Shown one piece after another: positions 30,081 to 38,966 of a stretch of 64,000 nt of DNA. The position numbers and the translations under genes are program-made. This DNA is from Xenophilus aerolatus (lineage in GTDB: Bacteria; Pseudomonadota; Gammaproteobacteria; Burkholderiales; Burkholderiaceae_C): the NCBI GenBank assembly GCA_030418545.1, contig QAIB01000003.1:1-64000 (forward strand), given 5' to 3'. Numbering within the stretch: position 1 is the stretch's first letter; each line of letters opens with the position of its first letter. The notes under the pieces are model-generated. The model made no database searches. It saw nothing but the letters and a program-made list of their open reading frames with translations, and was not told the DNA's origin.

Positions 30081-31253
30081 TCAGAGCGCGTCGCGCGGCA
30101 CGTACACCGTGCCGGCCATGAGGCGGCGCGCCGTGCGCTGCAGGCCCAGCGCAGCGAAGTGCGTGTCGGCCGGTGTGGCACCGGGCCGGGCGACGACCTT
30201 CACGGTCATCACACCCAGCGGGTGGCCGATGCGCAGGGTGTCGGTGCCCGCGCGCTCGCCCACCGCCGCGTTCACCAGCGAACCCGGCACGCGCGAGGCG
30301 GCCGCCGTGCACATCGAGCCGGTGCCGGCCATGCTGTCGTGGCATTTGCCGAGGAACACCAGGCGTGCGCGCAGGTCGCAGTCGGCCGCCTTCAAGGTGG
30401 CATGGTTGGTGTCGATGTAGTCGGCCGGCGGCGCCACCAGCACCGCCAGCGGCAGGCCGGGCAGATGTACGTCCTTCCAGTCCTTGTAGAGCCCGATGCG
30501 TTCGCCGGCCTTGGATTGCAGTTCGCCGATCGCCTCGATCAGCGCGCGGTCGCCGCCGATGTCGGGTGGCAGCTCGCTGCCCGTGAGGCCGAGCGAACCC
30601 GCGGCGATGAACACGCAGGGCGTGGCCGCGTCCACGATCGAGACCTCGACGCGGCGGCCGTCCTCCAGCACGATGGTGTCGACCGCCTGGCCGGTGGGCA
30701 GCAGCCGGCCGGTCTTGGCGCCCAGCGTGTCGGTGTAGTCCATGAGGATCTCGGCACCGGTGCCGGGCACGCCGGCGATGGCGCAGTCGCCCTGCACGCG
30801 CGCCTTGCCCTTCCTCACCTGCACCTTCGACACGAACACCGTGCCGGTGTTGGTGTTGTGGATGCGCACGGTGGTGACGGGCTCCACGGCATCGACCAGG
30901 CCCTCGTCGATCGCGAAGGGGGCCACGGCCGAGGAGATGTTGCCGCAGTTGGCGTCGTAGCCGATCAGGTCGCGCTCGACGTCGGCCTGCGCGAAGGTGT
31001 AGTCCACGTCGGCGCCGGGCCGCTCGGAACGCTTGATGATCGCGATCTTGGAGGTGACCAGGCGCGAGCCGCCCAGGCCGTCGATCTGCAGCACGTCGGG
31101 CGTGCCCATGGCACGCTTGAGCAGGCGGTCGCGTGCAGGGCCGGGAGCGGGCACATCGGCTTCGTGGAAGAACAGTGCCTTGCTGGTGCCGCCGCGCATG
31201 AGCACGCAGCGCACCTCGATCTGTTCGTTGTCCAGGGGGAGGGTGGGTGTCAT
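30081..31253 (-). CDS. PrpF family isomerase
   Basis: A 390-residue PrpF-type enzyme. RCVLMRGGTSKALFFHEADV at the N-terminus, DYTFAQADVERDLIGYDANC with the catalytic-region Cys (about 103), and KCHDSMAGTGSMCTAAASR (about 305) are hallmark stretches. PrpF moves a double bond or interconverts cis/trans forms of aconitate-like acids, acting with AcnD in the methylcitrate cycle; relatives are 4-oxalomesaconate tautomerases. Here it presumably presents an unsaturated acid to the LeuCD-type hydratase. GGAAG lies 5 bases before the ATG. Confidence 0.93.
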   Translation of the reverse strand: MTPTLPLDNEQIEVRCVLMRGGTSKALFFHEADVPAPGPARDRLLKRAMGTPDVLQIDGLGGSRLVTSKIAIIKRSERPGADVDYTFAQADVERDLIGYDANCGNISSAVAPFAIDEGLVDAVEPVTTVRIHNTNTGTVFVSKVQVRKGKARVQGDCAIAGVPGTGAEILMDYTDTLGAKTGRLLPTGQAVDTIVLEDGRRVEVSIVDAATPCVFIAAGSLGLTGSELPPDIGGDRALIEAIGELQSKAGERIGLYKDWKDVHLPGLPLAVLVAPPADYIDTNHATLKAADCDLRARLVFLGKCHDSMAGTGSMCTAAASRVPGSLVNAAVGERAGTDTLRIGHPLGVMTVKVVARPGATPADTHFAALGLQRTARRLMAGTVYVPRDAL

Positions 31254-31275
31254 CGATGCTTCCAGGGTGCTGCGC

Positions 31276-32265
31276 TCATTCCAGCGGGTAGCGCTTGACC
31301 AGCGCGCCCAGGCGCTCGCTCTCCTCGCGCACCTGCGTGACGAAGTCGGCGGGCTCGTTCACCACCGGCTCGGCGCCCGCGGCGGCAATGGTCTGGCGCA
31401 CGTCGTTGTCCTTCACCGCCTCGCGCAGTGCGGCGACGATGCCCTGCTGCACCGGCGCGGGCGTGCCCTTGGGCGCGAAGAGGCCGAACCAGGTCACCGA
31501 CTGGAACTGCGGGAAGCCCGCCTCGGCGGTGGTCGGCACGTCGGGCAGCGCGGCGGCGCGCGTGCGCCCCTGCGTGGCCAGGATCCGCAGGGTGCCGGCC
31601 TTGTGGTGCGGCATGGCGGCCGTGATGCCGGTGAAGGCGAAGTTCACGTTGTTGGCGATCATGTCCGTCACGATCGCACCCGTGCCGCGGTAGTTGACGG
31701 TGATGAGTCCCGGCAGCGGCACCTCGGCGGCGATCTGCTTGGCGCTCACCCGCGCCAGCGTCTCGCCGCTGGCGATCGAACAGGGCTGCGGCGCCTTCTG
31801 GCAGTACTGGAAGAGCTCGGGCAGCGTCTTCACCGGCAGCCTCGCACTGACAACGATGGCGGCCGGCGATTGCGACACGGCCGTCACCGGTGCGAGCTGC
31901 GCCAGCGGGTCGATGCCCTTGAGCCCCGGCGTGTACCGGGTCAGCACGATGGCCGGCACCTGCAGCAGCAGGGTGTAGCCGTCGGGCTTGGCTTCCATCA
32001 CGCGCCTCGTGCCGATCAGGCCGTCGGCGCCGGGCAGGTTCTCGACCACCACCGCCTGCTTCCACAGCACGCCCAACTGCTTGGCCACGGCGCGCGCGGT
32101 CGCGTCGGTGCCGCCGCCGGCCGAGTACGGAACGATCAGCGTCACGGGCCGCTCCGGACGCCAGGGCGCGGGCTGCGCCGCCGAAGTGGTTGCTATGAAA
32201 AAGATAGCTGCTCCCGCAAGCAGTGCGGGCGCTGCGGGCCGCTTTCGCTTGAATTCCTGTGGCAT
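31276..32265 (-). CDS. Bug-family receptor with repeat-derived signal peptide
   Basis: A 329-residue periplasmic receptor with motifs TLIVPYSAGGGTDATARAVA, VVVENLPGADGLIGTRRV and PDGYTLLLQ. The signal peptide reads KRKRPAAPALLAGAAIFFIA and is cut after TSAAQ or nearby. Residues about 9-25, the whole hydrophobic core, are encoded by a copy of the dispersed GCTAT/ATAGC repeat in antisense. GGAG lies 5 bases before the ATG. Ligand unknown. Confidence 0.92.
   Translation of the reverse strand: MPQEFKRKRPAAPALLAGAAIFFIATTSAAQPAPWRPERPVTLIVPYSAGGGTDATARAVAKQLGVLWKQAVVVENLPGADGLIGTRRVMEAKPDGYTLLLQVPAIVLTRYTPGLKGIDPLAQLAPVTAVSQSPAAIVVSARLPVKTLPELFQYCQKAPQPCSIASGETLARVSAKQIAAEVPLPGLITVNYRGTGAIVTDMIANNVNFAFTGITAAMPHHKAGTLRILATQGRTRAAALPDVPTTAEAGFPQFQSVTWFGLFAPKGTPAPVQQGIVAALREAVKDNDVRQTIAAAGAEPVVNEPADFVTQVREESERLGALVKRYPLE
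32192..32240 (+). repeat. Dispersed GCTAT/ATAGC repeat, copy 5, inside a coding region
   Basis: Palindrome gctatgaaaaagatagc (32192-32208) followed by tgctcccgcaagcagtgcgg-gcgctgcgggcc. Read on the minus strand it encodes the signal-peptide core of the Bug receptor. Confidence 0.75.
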
Positions 32266-32320
32266 GTTGTCTCCGTGGGCGGTGCCCTGTGCTTGTTGTT
32301 GTCGGCGCAGTCGCAGCGGG

Positions 32321-32947
32321 CTACGGGCGCGGCCGGGCCGTGGGCCAGGCCCAGGGGCGCCGCTGCCGGTCGGCGGCCTGCCAGGCGCGGATCAGGGCGT
32401 CGTCCTTGAGCGTCAGGCCGATGTCATCCAGCCCGTGCAGCAGCGCTTCGCGACGCAGCGGGTCGATGGTGAAGGGGATTGCCTGGCCCTCTGGCGTCGT
32501 CACGGCGCAGGCCTGCAGGTCGACCGTCACGGGCGCGCCGCCCCCGCATTGCGCGGCGAGCGCCTGCACCTGCGCGATGGGCAGCGTGATCGGCAGCACG
32601 CCGTTCTGGAAGCAGTTGCTCCAGAAGATGTCGCCGTAGCTCGGCGCGATCACGCAGCGCACGCCGATGCCCTGCAGCGCCCACACGGCGCCCTCGCGCG
32701 AGGAGCCGCAGCCGAAGTTCTCGGCCGCCAGCAGCACCGGTGCGCCCTGAAAGCGCGGCGCGTTCAGCACGCAGTCGGCGTCCTCGCTGCCGTCGGGGCG
32801 GCGGCGCAAGGCCTCGAAGGCGTAGTGGCCCAGCTCGGTCTTGCCCAGTGTGGTCAGGCGCTCGATGCGGATGATGACATCGGTATCGACGTTGGGCCGC
32901 ATCAGCGGCACGGCCGGGCCGGTGACGGTGGTGAAGGGCGTGTTCAT
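32321..32947 (-). CDS. LeuD-type hydratase small subunit
   Basis: A 208-residue swivel-domain subunit of an aconitase-superfamily hydratase (LLAAENFGCGSSREGAVWAL, IAPSYGDIFWSNCFQNGVLP). True isopropylmalate isomerases usually have IIPKQFL or IIPARFL after NVDTD; here the loop reads NVDTDVIIRIERLTTL, a marked change at the substrate-recognition site. No leuA or leuB is nearby, and the gene lies in a catabolic operon, so a different substrate is likely. Its ATG overlaps the leuC stop (ATGA). Confidence 0.88.
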   Translation of the reverse strand: MNTPFTTVTGPAVPLMRPNVDTDVIIRIERLTTLGKTELGHYAFEALRRRPDGSEDADCVLNAPRFQGAPVLLAAENFGCGSSREGAVWALQGIGVRCVIAPSYGDIFWSNCFQNGVLPITLPIAQVQALAAQCGGGAPVTVDLQACAVTTPEGQAIPFTIDPLRREALLHGLDDIGLTLKDDALIRAWQAADRQRRPWAWPTARPRP

Positions 32948-34347
32948 GCCAGATTCCGTACGTCGGTGATGCGGCCGATGACCGCGGCGGCGGCAGCCAT
33001 CGCGGGGCTCGCCAGGTGGGTGCGCGCACCGGGGCCCTGCCGGCCGACGAAGTTGCGGTTGGAGGTGGAGACCGAGCGCTGCTGCGGCGGCACCTGCTCG
33101 CCGTTGGCGGCCACGCACATGCTGCAGCCGGGCTCGCGCCACTCGAAGCCCGCGGCGGCGAAGACGTCGTGCAGGCCCTCGGCTTCGGCGGCGCGCTTGA
33201 CGTTCTCGGAGCCCGGCACGACCCAGGCGCGCACGCCCTCGGCCACGCGCCGGCCGCGCGCCACCTCGGCAGCGGCGCGCAGGTCCGCCAGGCGCGAGTT
33301 GGCGCAGGAGCCGATGAACACCCAGTCCACCGCCGTGCCGGCGATGGGTGCATTGGCCTGCAGGCCCATGTAGTCGAGCGCCGCGCCCCAGGCCTCGCGG
33401 TCGGTGGCTGTGGCGGCACGCGACGGGTCGGGCACGGCGCCGTCGATGGCGATCGCATGCTCGGGGCTGGTGCCCCAGGTGATCGTCGGCGCGACGGCAG
33501 CGGCGTCGATGGTCTCTTCGCGGTCGAACGCCGCATCGGCATCGCTGGCCAGCGTGCGCCAGTGGGCGGCCGCGGCCTCGAAGGCCTCGCCCTGCGGCGC
33601 GTACGGGCGGCCGCGCAGCCAGTCGATGGTGGTCTCGTCGGGCGCGACCATGCCGAAGCGCGCGCCCAGCTCCACGCTGAGGTTGCACAGGGTCAGGCGG
33701 CCCTCGACGTCCAGCGCCTCGACGGCCGGGCCGGCGAATTCGATCGCGTAGCCCACGCCCGCGGCAGCCCCCAGGCGGCCGATGACGTGCAGCGCGAGGT
33801 CCTTGGCCGTCACGCCGGCCGCCAGGCGGCCCTCGCAGCGGATGCGCATGCGCCGCGGCTTCTGCTGGCGCAGCGTCTGCGTGGCCAGCGCGTGCGTGCT
33901 CTCGGACGAGCCCACGCCGAAGGCCATCGCGCCCAGGCCGCCGTTGGTGCAGGTGTGGCTGTCGCCGCAGATCACCGTGAGGCCGGGCAGCACGATGCCC
34001 ATCTCCGGGCCCATCACGTGCACGATGCCCTGGCCGGGCTCGCCCAGGTCGAACAGCTGCACGCCCATCGCGCCGGTGAGCTGCTTCAGGCCCGCGTGCA
34101 GCTTGCCGCCCAGCGGGAAGGTGGTGGCCACGCGGCCCGGCTGGCTCGACACGGCATGGTCAGGCGTGGCGAAGACGAGCTCGGGGTCGTGCAGCGCCAT
34201 GCCGCGCGTGCGCACGTCGTTCAGCGCCGGCGGCCCCGACAGATCGTGCAGCAGGTGGCGGTCGATGTGCAGCAGCGCCCAGCCGTCACCGAGCTCGCGG
34301 ATGACGTGGGCGTCCCACAGCTTGTCGAAGAGGGTGCGGGGCGGCAT
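32944..34347 (-). CDS. LeuC-type hydratase large subunit
   Basis: A 467-residue iron-sulfur hydratase subunit. The three cluster cysteines are visible in GSCANSR (about 350) and PGCSMC (two, about 410); GDSHTCTNGGLGAMAFGVGS is the substrate-proximal motif. Family members dehydrate and rehydrate 2- or 3-hydroxy acids: isopropylmalate, methylmalate, dimethylmalate, homocitrate. Its operon (PrpF, ICL-type lyase, Bug receptors) argues for a catabolic hydratase rather than leucine synthesis. One base separates it from the lyase stop. Confidence 0.9.
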   Translation of the reverse strand: MPPRTLFDKLWDAHVIRELGDGWALLHIDRHLLHDLSGPPALNDVRTRGMALHDPELVFATPDHAVSSQPGRVATTFPLGGKLHAGLKQLTGAMGVQLFDLGEPGQGIVHVMGPEMGIVLPGLTVICGDSHTCTNGGLGAMAFGVGSSESTHALATQTLRQQKPRRMRIRCEGRLAAGVTAKDLALHVIGRLGAAAGVGYAIEFAGPAVEALDVEGRLTLCNLSVELGARFGMVAPDETTIDWLRGRPYAPQGEAFEAAAAHWRTLASDADAAFDREETIDAAAVAPTITWGTSPEHAIAIDGAVPDPSRAATATDREAWGAALDYMGLQANAPIAGTAVDWVFIGSCANSRLADLRAAAEVARGRRVAEGVRAWVVPGSENVKRAAEAEGLHDVFAAAGFEWREPGCSMCVAANGEQVPPQQRSVSTSNRNFVGRQGPGARTHLASPAMAAAAAVIGRITDVRNLA

Positions 34348-34348
34348 G

Positions 34349-35239
34349 TCAGGCGCCCATGGTTGCGCCGGCGTTGAAGCGCGTGCGCAGCGCGTCCCAC
34401 TCGTCGGCGCCGAAGCGGCGGAAGGTCTGCGCCACGGTGGCGCTGGTGGTGGGCGCCTGCATCGTGGCCTTGACCTCGGCGAGCGCGGCGTCGCCCGCCT
34501 CGATGGCGGCCTTGAGCATCAGGCCGGGCAGGATCGCGAGCCTGTAGCCCATCTCCTCGGCCTGGCGCAGGTCATGCACCGGCGTGCGGCCGCCGGGCAC
34601 CACGTTGAGCAGGCAGGCGCCCTTCACGCGGCGCGGCACGAGGGCAGCCTCCTCGACCGATTGCGTGGCCTCGACGAAGGCCATGTCGGCGCCCGCGTCG
34701 AGCGCGGCCTCGGCCCGCCACAGGGCCTCTTCCAGGCCCAGCATGGCGCGTGCGTCGGTGCGCGCGATGAGGAAGAAGTCGGGCGTGCGGCGTGCCTCCA
34801 CCGCAGCGCGGATCTTCGAAACGAACTCGTCGCGCGAGATGACCTCCTTGCCGTCGAGGTGGCCGCAGCGCTTGGGCGAGACCTGGTCCTCGATGTGGAT
34901 GGCGGCCACGCCGCGCGCCTCGTACTCGCGCACGGTGCGCGTCATGTTCAGCTCGTTGCCGTAGCCGGTGTCGGCGTCGGCGATCAGCGGGATCTGCACC
35001 GAGCGCGCCATCACGGCCGCGTTCTCCACCATCTCGCTCATCGTGAGCAGGCCGAAGTCGGGAAAGCCGCGCGCCGCCGAGGTGCCCGCGCCGGTCATGT
35101 AGCAGGCGCCGAAGCCGGCCTGCTCGATCAGGCGCGCGCCGATGCCGTCGTAGGCGCCGGGGGCGATGCGCAGACCGGGCGCGGCGAGCTGCTGGCGCAG
35201 GCGGGCGCCAGCGCTGACGGGCGGGAGGGGGGTGCTCAT
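34349..35239 (-). CDS. ICL/PEP-mutase family lyase (PrpB-like), first gene of operon
   Basis: A 296-residue lyase. PLIADADTGYGN provides metal-binding Asp residues and IEDQVSPKRCGH contains the catalytic Cys loop (KRCGH) as in methylisocitrate lyase. Such enzymes split C-C bonds in methylisocitrate, 2,3-dimethylmalate or oxaloacetate, releasing pyruvate or similar. As the first gene of an eleven-gene run that also holds hydratase and isomerase genes, it most likely performs the final cleavage. AGGAG is 10 bases before the ATG. Exact substrate unknown. Confidence 0.92.
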   Translation of the reverse strand: MSTPLPPVSAGARLRQQLAAPGLRIAPGAYDGIGARLIEQAGFGACYMTGAGTSAARGFPDFGLLTMSEMVENAAVMARSVQIPLIADADTGYGNELNMTRTVREYEARGVAAIHIEDQVSPKRCGHLDGKEVISRDEFVSKIRAAVEARRTPDFFLIARTDARAMLGLEEALWRAEAALDAGADMAFVEATQSVEEAALVPRRVKGACLLNVVPGGRTPVHDLRQAEEMGYRLAILPGLMLKAAIEAGDAALAEVKATMQAPTTSATVAQTFRRFGADEWDALRTRFNAGATMGA

Positions 35240-35290
35240 GGGCGATGTCTCCTGATTGGGGCCGACCGGATCACGCTTTCACCGCGCCGG

Positions 35291-35328
35291 TGTTGTTCTA
35301 TTATTATGACAACATCAACACAAGTCAA
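35291..35328 (-). promoter_or_regulatory. Operon promoter with GntR operator candidate
   Basis: On the minus strand, TTGACT (35323-35328) and TAATAA (35301-35306) are 16 bp apart and read into the lyase gene. The perfect inverted repeat TGTTGT-N12-ACAACA (35291-35296, 35309-35314) overlaps the -10 box. This AT-rich island in a GC-rich region is a natural site for repression by the divergent GntR protein. Confidence 0.55.
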
Positions 35329-35372
35329 CCGGCTATGCTTCGACGCCCGCTCCAAGCGCTCAGCCGACCCCG

Positions 35373-36191
35373 ATGAAGCCCGTGAATGCCCTGCCCGACA
35401 CCGAAGCTCTGCCCGTCGGCCGCACCCCTGGCACGGCGTTGCATCGCCAGCTTTTCATGGTGCTGCGCGACGAGATCGTGCGGGGCGAGTACGCGTCGGG
35501 CCTGTTGCCCAAGGAAGAGGCGCTCTGCGAGCGCTTCGGCGTCTCGCGCATCACGGTGCGGAGGGCGCTGGCCGACCTCGCAGCCCAGGGGCTGGTGGAG
35601 CGTCGACACGGACGCGGCACCTTCGTGCGCGAGGACCGCCTGCCGCTGGCGCGCGCGCGGCCCAGCCTGAGCCTGATCGACAGCCTGCGCCAGGCCGCGA
35701 TCGACACGCAGGTGCAGGTGCTTCGCGTGGAGCAGACCGAGCCGCCACTTGACGTGGCGGCAATGCTGCAGCTCGCGCCCGGCGAGAAGGCGGTGCACGC
35801 CCTGCGCCTGCGCAGCATCGATGGCACGCCCGTGATGCTGACCGACGCCTGGGTGCCGGCGCGCCTGGGCAAGCAGGTGACGGCCGCCACGCTGCGCAAG
35901 CAGGCGCTCTACGAGATCCTGCTGGCGCAGGGCGTGAAGTTCGGCCGCGTGATCCAGGAGATCACGGCCGAGGTGAGCGACCCGGTGCGCGCCCGCCTCA
36001 TGCAGACCGAGGTCGGCATGCCGCTGTTGAAGATCGTGCGCGTGATCCATGACCCACAGGCGCGGCCGGTGCAGTACATCACCGTGACCATGACGCCCGA
36101 GCGCAGCCGCATCCTCATGGACATCCCGGGCGAGACGGTCAACACGCTCAGCGCCGGGCAGTTCGTGCACGAGGTGCCCGCGGCGCGCTGA
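35373..36191 (+). CDS. GntR family regulator with UTRA domain
   Basis: A 272-residue regulator of the HutC/FarR group. The winged helix spans about 24-90 (EIVRGEYASGLLPKEEALCE, FGVSRITVRRALADLAAQGL, RGTFV). The C-terminal UTRA domain (about 105-260) binds the effector. It is divergent from the eleven-gene operon and its start is 133 bp from the lyase start, with a palindrome overlapping the operon promoter; it probably represses the operon until the substrate or an intermediate binds. Effector unknown. Confidence 0.93.
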   Translation: MKPVNALPDTEALPVGRTPGTALHRQLFMVLRDEIVRGEYASGLLPKEEALCERFGVSRITVRRALADLAAQGLVERRHGRGTFVREDRLPLARARPSLSLIDSLRQAAIDTQVQVLRVEQTEPPLDVAAMLQLAPGEKAVHALRLRSIDGTPVMLTDAWVPARLGKQVTAATLRKQALYEILLAQGVKFGRVIQEITAEVSDPVRARLMQTEVGMPLLKIVRVIHDPQARPVQYITVTMTPERSRILMDIPGETVNTLSAGQFVHEVPAAR

Positions 36192-36215
36192 GCGCGGCGC
36201 GCCACGGGCCGGGCG

Positions 36216-38513
36216 TCAGAAACGGTCTTCCATCCCCATCGCCGGGTCGCTCAGGCCATGGCGCCCCGTCTCCACGCGGCCGGCCAGGCGGCGTTCGAAG
36301 GCCGGGTCGGCGTCGCAGGTCACGAGCAGGTCGTACCAGTGGGCGCTGCCGTCCAGGGACCAGTCGCGCTCGACGCGCTGGCCGCCGCGGACCTTGATGC
36401 GCCACACGCGGTCGCCGCCCTTGTCGCCGCCTTGGCCGTGGCCGCGGCCACGCGCCGCGTCCCAGGGCGCGCCGTCGTCCTCGCCGTCGCCCCAGCCCGG
36501 GCTGCGGCCGCGGCGCGGCGGGCCGTAGGCGGCATTGGCAACGACGAGGAAGCGGCAGTCGCGCTCGCCGTCGTTGCGCAGCTGCAGGTACAGGTCGCCG
36601 CCGCGCGCGTCGTAGCCCACGCGCAGTTCGGGCGCCGCGGCCTGGCCTGCGCGCAGCGCGTTCAGGTCGCCCTTGAAGTGGCGGTGGAAGCCGTTGGGGC
36701 CGAGCACCCACAGGTCGTACAGGCCGGCGTTGTCGGTGCCCACGCTCCACACGTCGTCCAGGCGCTTGCCGGCCTCGACCGCGTAGCGGCGCGGCAGGCG
36801 GTCCAGGTTGAGCTTGTCGTACACGTGAAACACTGCGCCCGCGCGTCCGGTGTTGGCGAAGCGCAGCTGCACGCGGCCGTTGCGTGCATCGGCCAGCGCG
36901 CTGGCATGCAGCTCGTAGGGCAGGGCGCGTGAAGGCCGCGTGCCCCTGGCCTGGCGCGGCAGCCCGGTGTCGGGCGCGGGCTGGATCTGCGCCAGCTGCT
37001 CCTGCTGTGCACGCAGCGCATCGGCCTCGGCCTGCGTCTTGCGGCCGGCGAGCGTGAGGCGGGCCTCGTCGTTCGGGTTGGCGAAGTTGAAGGCCGACAG
37101 CAGGTCACCGCAGACCGCGCGGCGGAAGGCCCCGATGTTGGGTTCCCTGACGCCGAAGCGGGCCTCCAGGAATTGCAGCACCGAGGTGTGGTCGAAGACC
37201 TGCGAGTTCACCCAGCCGCCACGGCTCCATGGCGAGACGACGTACATCGGCACCCGCACGCCCGGTCCGTACACGCGGCCGTCGGGCTGCGGCTGGCCGG
37301 GCGAGGCCGGCGTGTGCGTGAAGCGCTCGAGCGCGATGTCGGCCTCGGCCAGCGTGGTCTTGCCCGCGGGCGTGCCGTCGGCCGCCAGCGAGGGCGCCGA
37401 GGGCGAGGGAACGTGGTCGAAGTAGCCGTCGTTCTCGTCGAAGTTGATGAACAGCACCGTCTTGCTCCACACCTCGGGCACGGCGGTGAGCGCGTCCAGC
37501 ACCTCCTGGATGTACCAGGCGCCCTGCACCGGGCTCGACGGGCCGGGGTGCTCGGAGTACGTGGCGGGGGCCACCACCCACGACACCTGCGGCAGCCTGC
37601 CGTTGCGGATGTCCTGCCTGAAGCTGCCCAGGAAGCCGCCGTCGGGCATGGTGTTGGCGATGCCCTTGTAGAGCGGGTTGCCCGCGTTGTCGCTGGCCGG
37701 GTCGTAGGGCGGCGAGACCTTCGTGTCGTCGTGGCTCACCGGCTTGCCCGAGGCCTCGTTTGCCTGGCGGTACTGGCGAAAGCCCGCCAGCGGGTTGTCG
37801 GTGAAGTTGTCGGGCATGTTCTGGTAGACCATCCAGCTCACCTTGGCGGCCTCCAGCCGCTCGGGGTAGGTGGTCCAGGCGTAGCCCTGAGTCGACGGGC
37901 CGATGTCGTCCCACACGTTGACCACCGAGGCCACGCCGGCACCCGACGGGCCGTTGGTGCCGGTCCAGAGGAACATGCGGTTGGAGTTGGTGCCCGTGTG
38001 CATCGCGCAGTGGTAGGCGTCGCACACCGTGAAGGCGTTGGCCAGCGCGAACTGAAAGGGCAGCTCGGCCTCCTTGAAGTAGCTCATCGACGCCGGCGTC
38101 TTGTAGCGCGCCCACTGGGTCATGCGGCCGCCGTCCCAGGCGTTCTGGCCGTCGGTCCAGGAGTGCGGCGTGCCGCTCACGCGCTGCGCGTTGCCCTTGC
38201 TGCCGTCGAGGTGGTAGGGCAGCACGGGCTTGCCGTTGGCATCGCCCTGCTGCCAGACGCTCAGGCCCTGCGGCAGCGGGATGGTGAAGCGGTCGCCGAA
38301 GCCGCGCACGCCCCTGAGCGTGCCGAAGTAGTTGTCGAAGGAGCGGTTCTCCTGCATCAGGATGACGACGTGCTCGACGTCCTGCAGCGTGCCCGTGCGG
38401 TGGTGGGCCGGGATCGCGAGGGCGCGGCGGATGCTCGGCGGGAAGGTCGCCAGCGTCGCGGCGGCGAAGCCGGAGGCGGCCGTGTTCTGGAGGAAGGTGC
38501 GGCGGTTGCTCAT
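36216..38513 (-). CDS. Tat-exported phosphocholine-specific phospholipase C
   Basis: A 765-residue secreted phosphoesterase. The Tat signal is at the N-terminus (MSNRRTFLQNTAASGFAAA). The catalytic domain includes EHVVILMQENRSFDNYFG, HTGTNSNRMFLWTGTNGPSG and NFDENDGYFDHV; two C-terminal DUF756-type beta domains follow. An Arg/Gly/Asp-rich low-complexity insert (about residues 660-700, GWGDGEDDGAPWDAARGRGH) interrupts the last domain and is not typical. Likely cleaves phosphatidylcholine or sphingomyelin. A small lipoprotein gene lies 50 bp upstream in the same direction. Confidence 0.93.
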   Translation of the reverse strand: MSNRRTFLQNTAASGFAAATLATFPPSIRRALAIPAHHRTGTLQDVEHVVILMQENRSFDNYFGTLRGVRGFGDRFTIPLPQGLSVWQQGDANGKPVLPYHLDGSKGNAQRVSGTPHSWTDGQNAWDGGRMTQWARYKTPASMSYFKEAELPFQFALANAFTVCDAYHCAMHTGTNSNRMFLWTGTNGPSGAGVASVVNVWDDIGPSTQGYAWTTYPERLEAAKVSWMVYQNMPDNFTDNPLAGFRQYRQANEASGKPVSHDDTKVSPPYDPASDNAGNPLYKGIANTMPDGGFLGSFRQDIRNGRLPQVSWVVAPATYSEHPGPSSPVQGAWYIQEVLDALTAVPEVWSKTVLFINFDENDGYFDHVPSPSAPSLAADGTPAGKTTLAEADIALERFTHTPASPGQPQPDGRVYGPGVRVPMYVVSPWSRGGWVNSQVFDHTSVLQFLEARFGVREPNIGAFRRAVCGDLLSAFNFANPNDEARLTLAGRKTQAEADALRAQQEQLAQIQPAPDTGLPRQARGTRPSRALPYELHASALADARNGRVQLRFANTGRAGAVFHVYDKLNLDRLPRRYAVEAGKRLDDVWSVGTDNAGLYDLWVLGPNGFHRHFKGDLNALRAGQAAAPELRVGYDARGGDLYLQLRNDGERDCRFLVVANAAYGPPRRGRSPGWGDGEDDGAPWDAARGRGHGQGGDKGGDRVWRIKVRGGQRVERDWSLDGSAHWYDLLVTCDADPAFERRLAGRVETGRHGLSDPAMGMEDRF

Positions 38514-38563
38514 GGCGCGGTTCTCGTTGGGTTGGCTCTCGTGGCAGGGGTGGCGCACTGCGC

Positions 38564-38782
38564 TCAGGGCGCGTAGGTCACGTCGGGTGCGGCCGGGGCC
38601 GTGCTCGCGTTGCCCGTCGATGCGGCCGTGCTGCCGGTGTCGGCGGCCGTGCGCTTGGCCGAGCCGGAGCCGGAACTCACGGCCACGCCGCCGCCGCCAC
38701 TGCTGCCGCCACCGCAGGCGGCGAGCACACAGGCCAGCAGCAGCACGCCCAGCAGGCGAAGTCGGATCGTGGGTGGATGCAT
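38564..38782 (-). CDS. Small Gly/Ser-rich lipoprotein
   Basis: A 72-residue lipoprotein: RLRLLGVLLLACVLAACGGG gives a signal and the lipobox VLAAC. The mature chain is Gly/Ser/Ala/Thr-rich and ends DVTYAP, with no recognised domain. It lies directly upstream of the phospholipase gene, and could be a surface accessory, but no functional evidence is visible. It ends 50 bp before the phospholipase start. Confidence 0.65.
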   Translation of the reverse strand: MHPPTIRLRLLGVLLLACVLAACGGGSSGGGGVAVSSGSGSAKRTAADTGSTAASTGNASTAPAAPDVTYAP

Positions 38783-38966
38783 TCGAAAGCCCTCGTGTGT
38801 TGGAAAGAGTCGATGGGGCGAGCGAGGCGGCTACGCGCACCTCGTCCCGCCGGGACGGCGCGAGGATCGATATGGAAGTCCCTCGTCGCGGCGGGCCGAA
38901 GGCTAGGCAGCGCGCATGACGACGGCGTGTCCCCCGCCGGCGCTGCGCCGTCGTCGTGCGGGGCTT

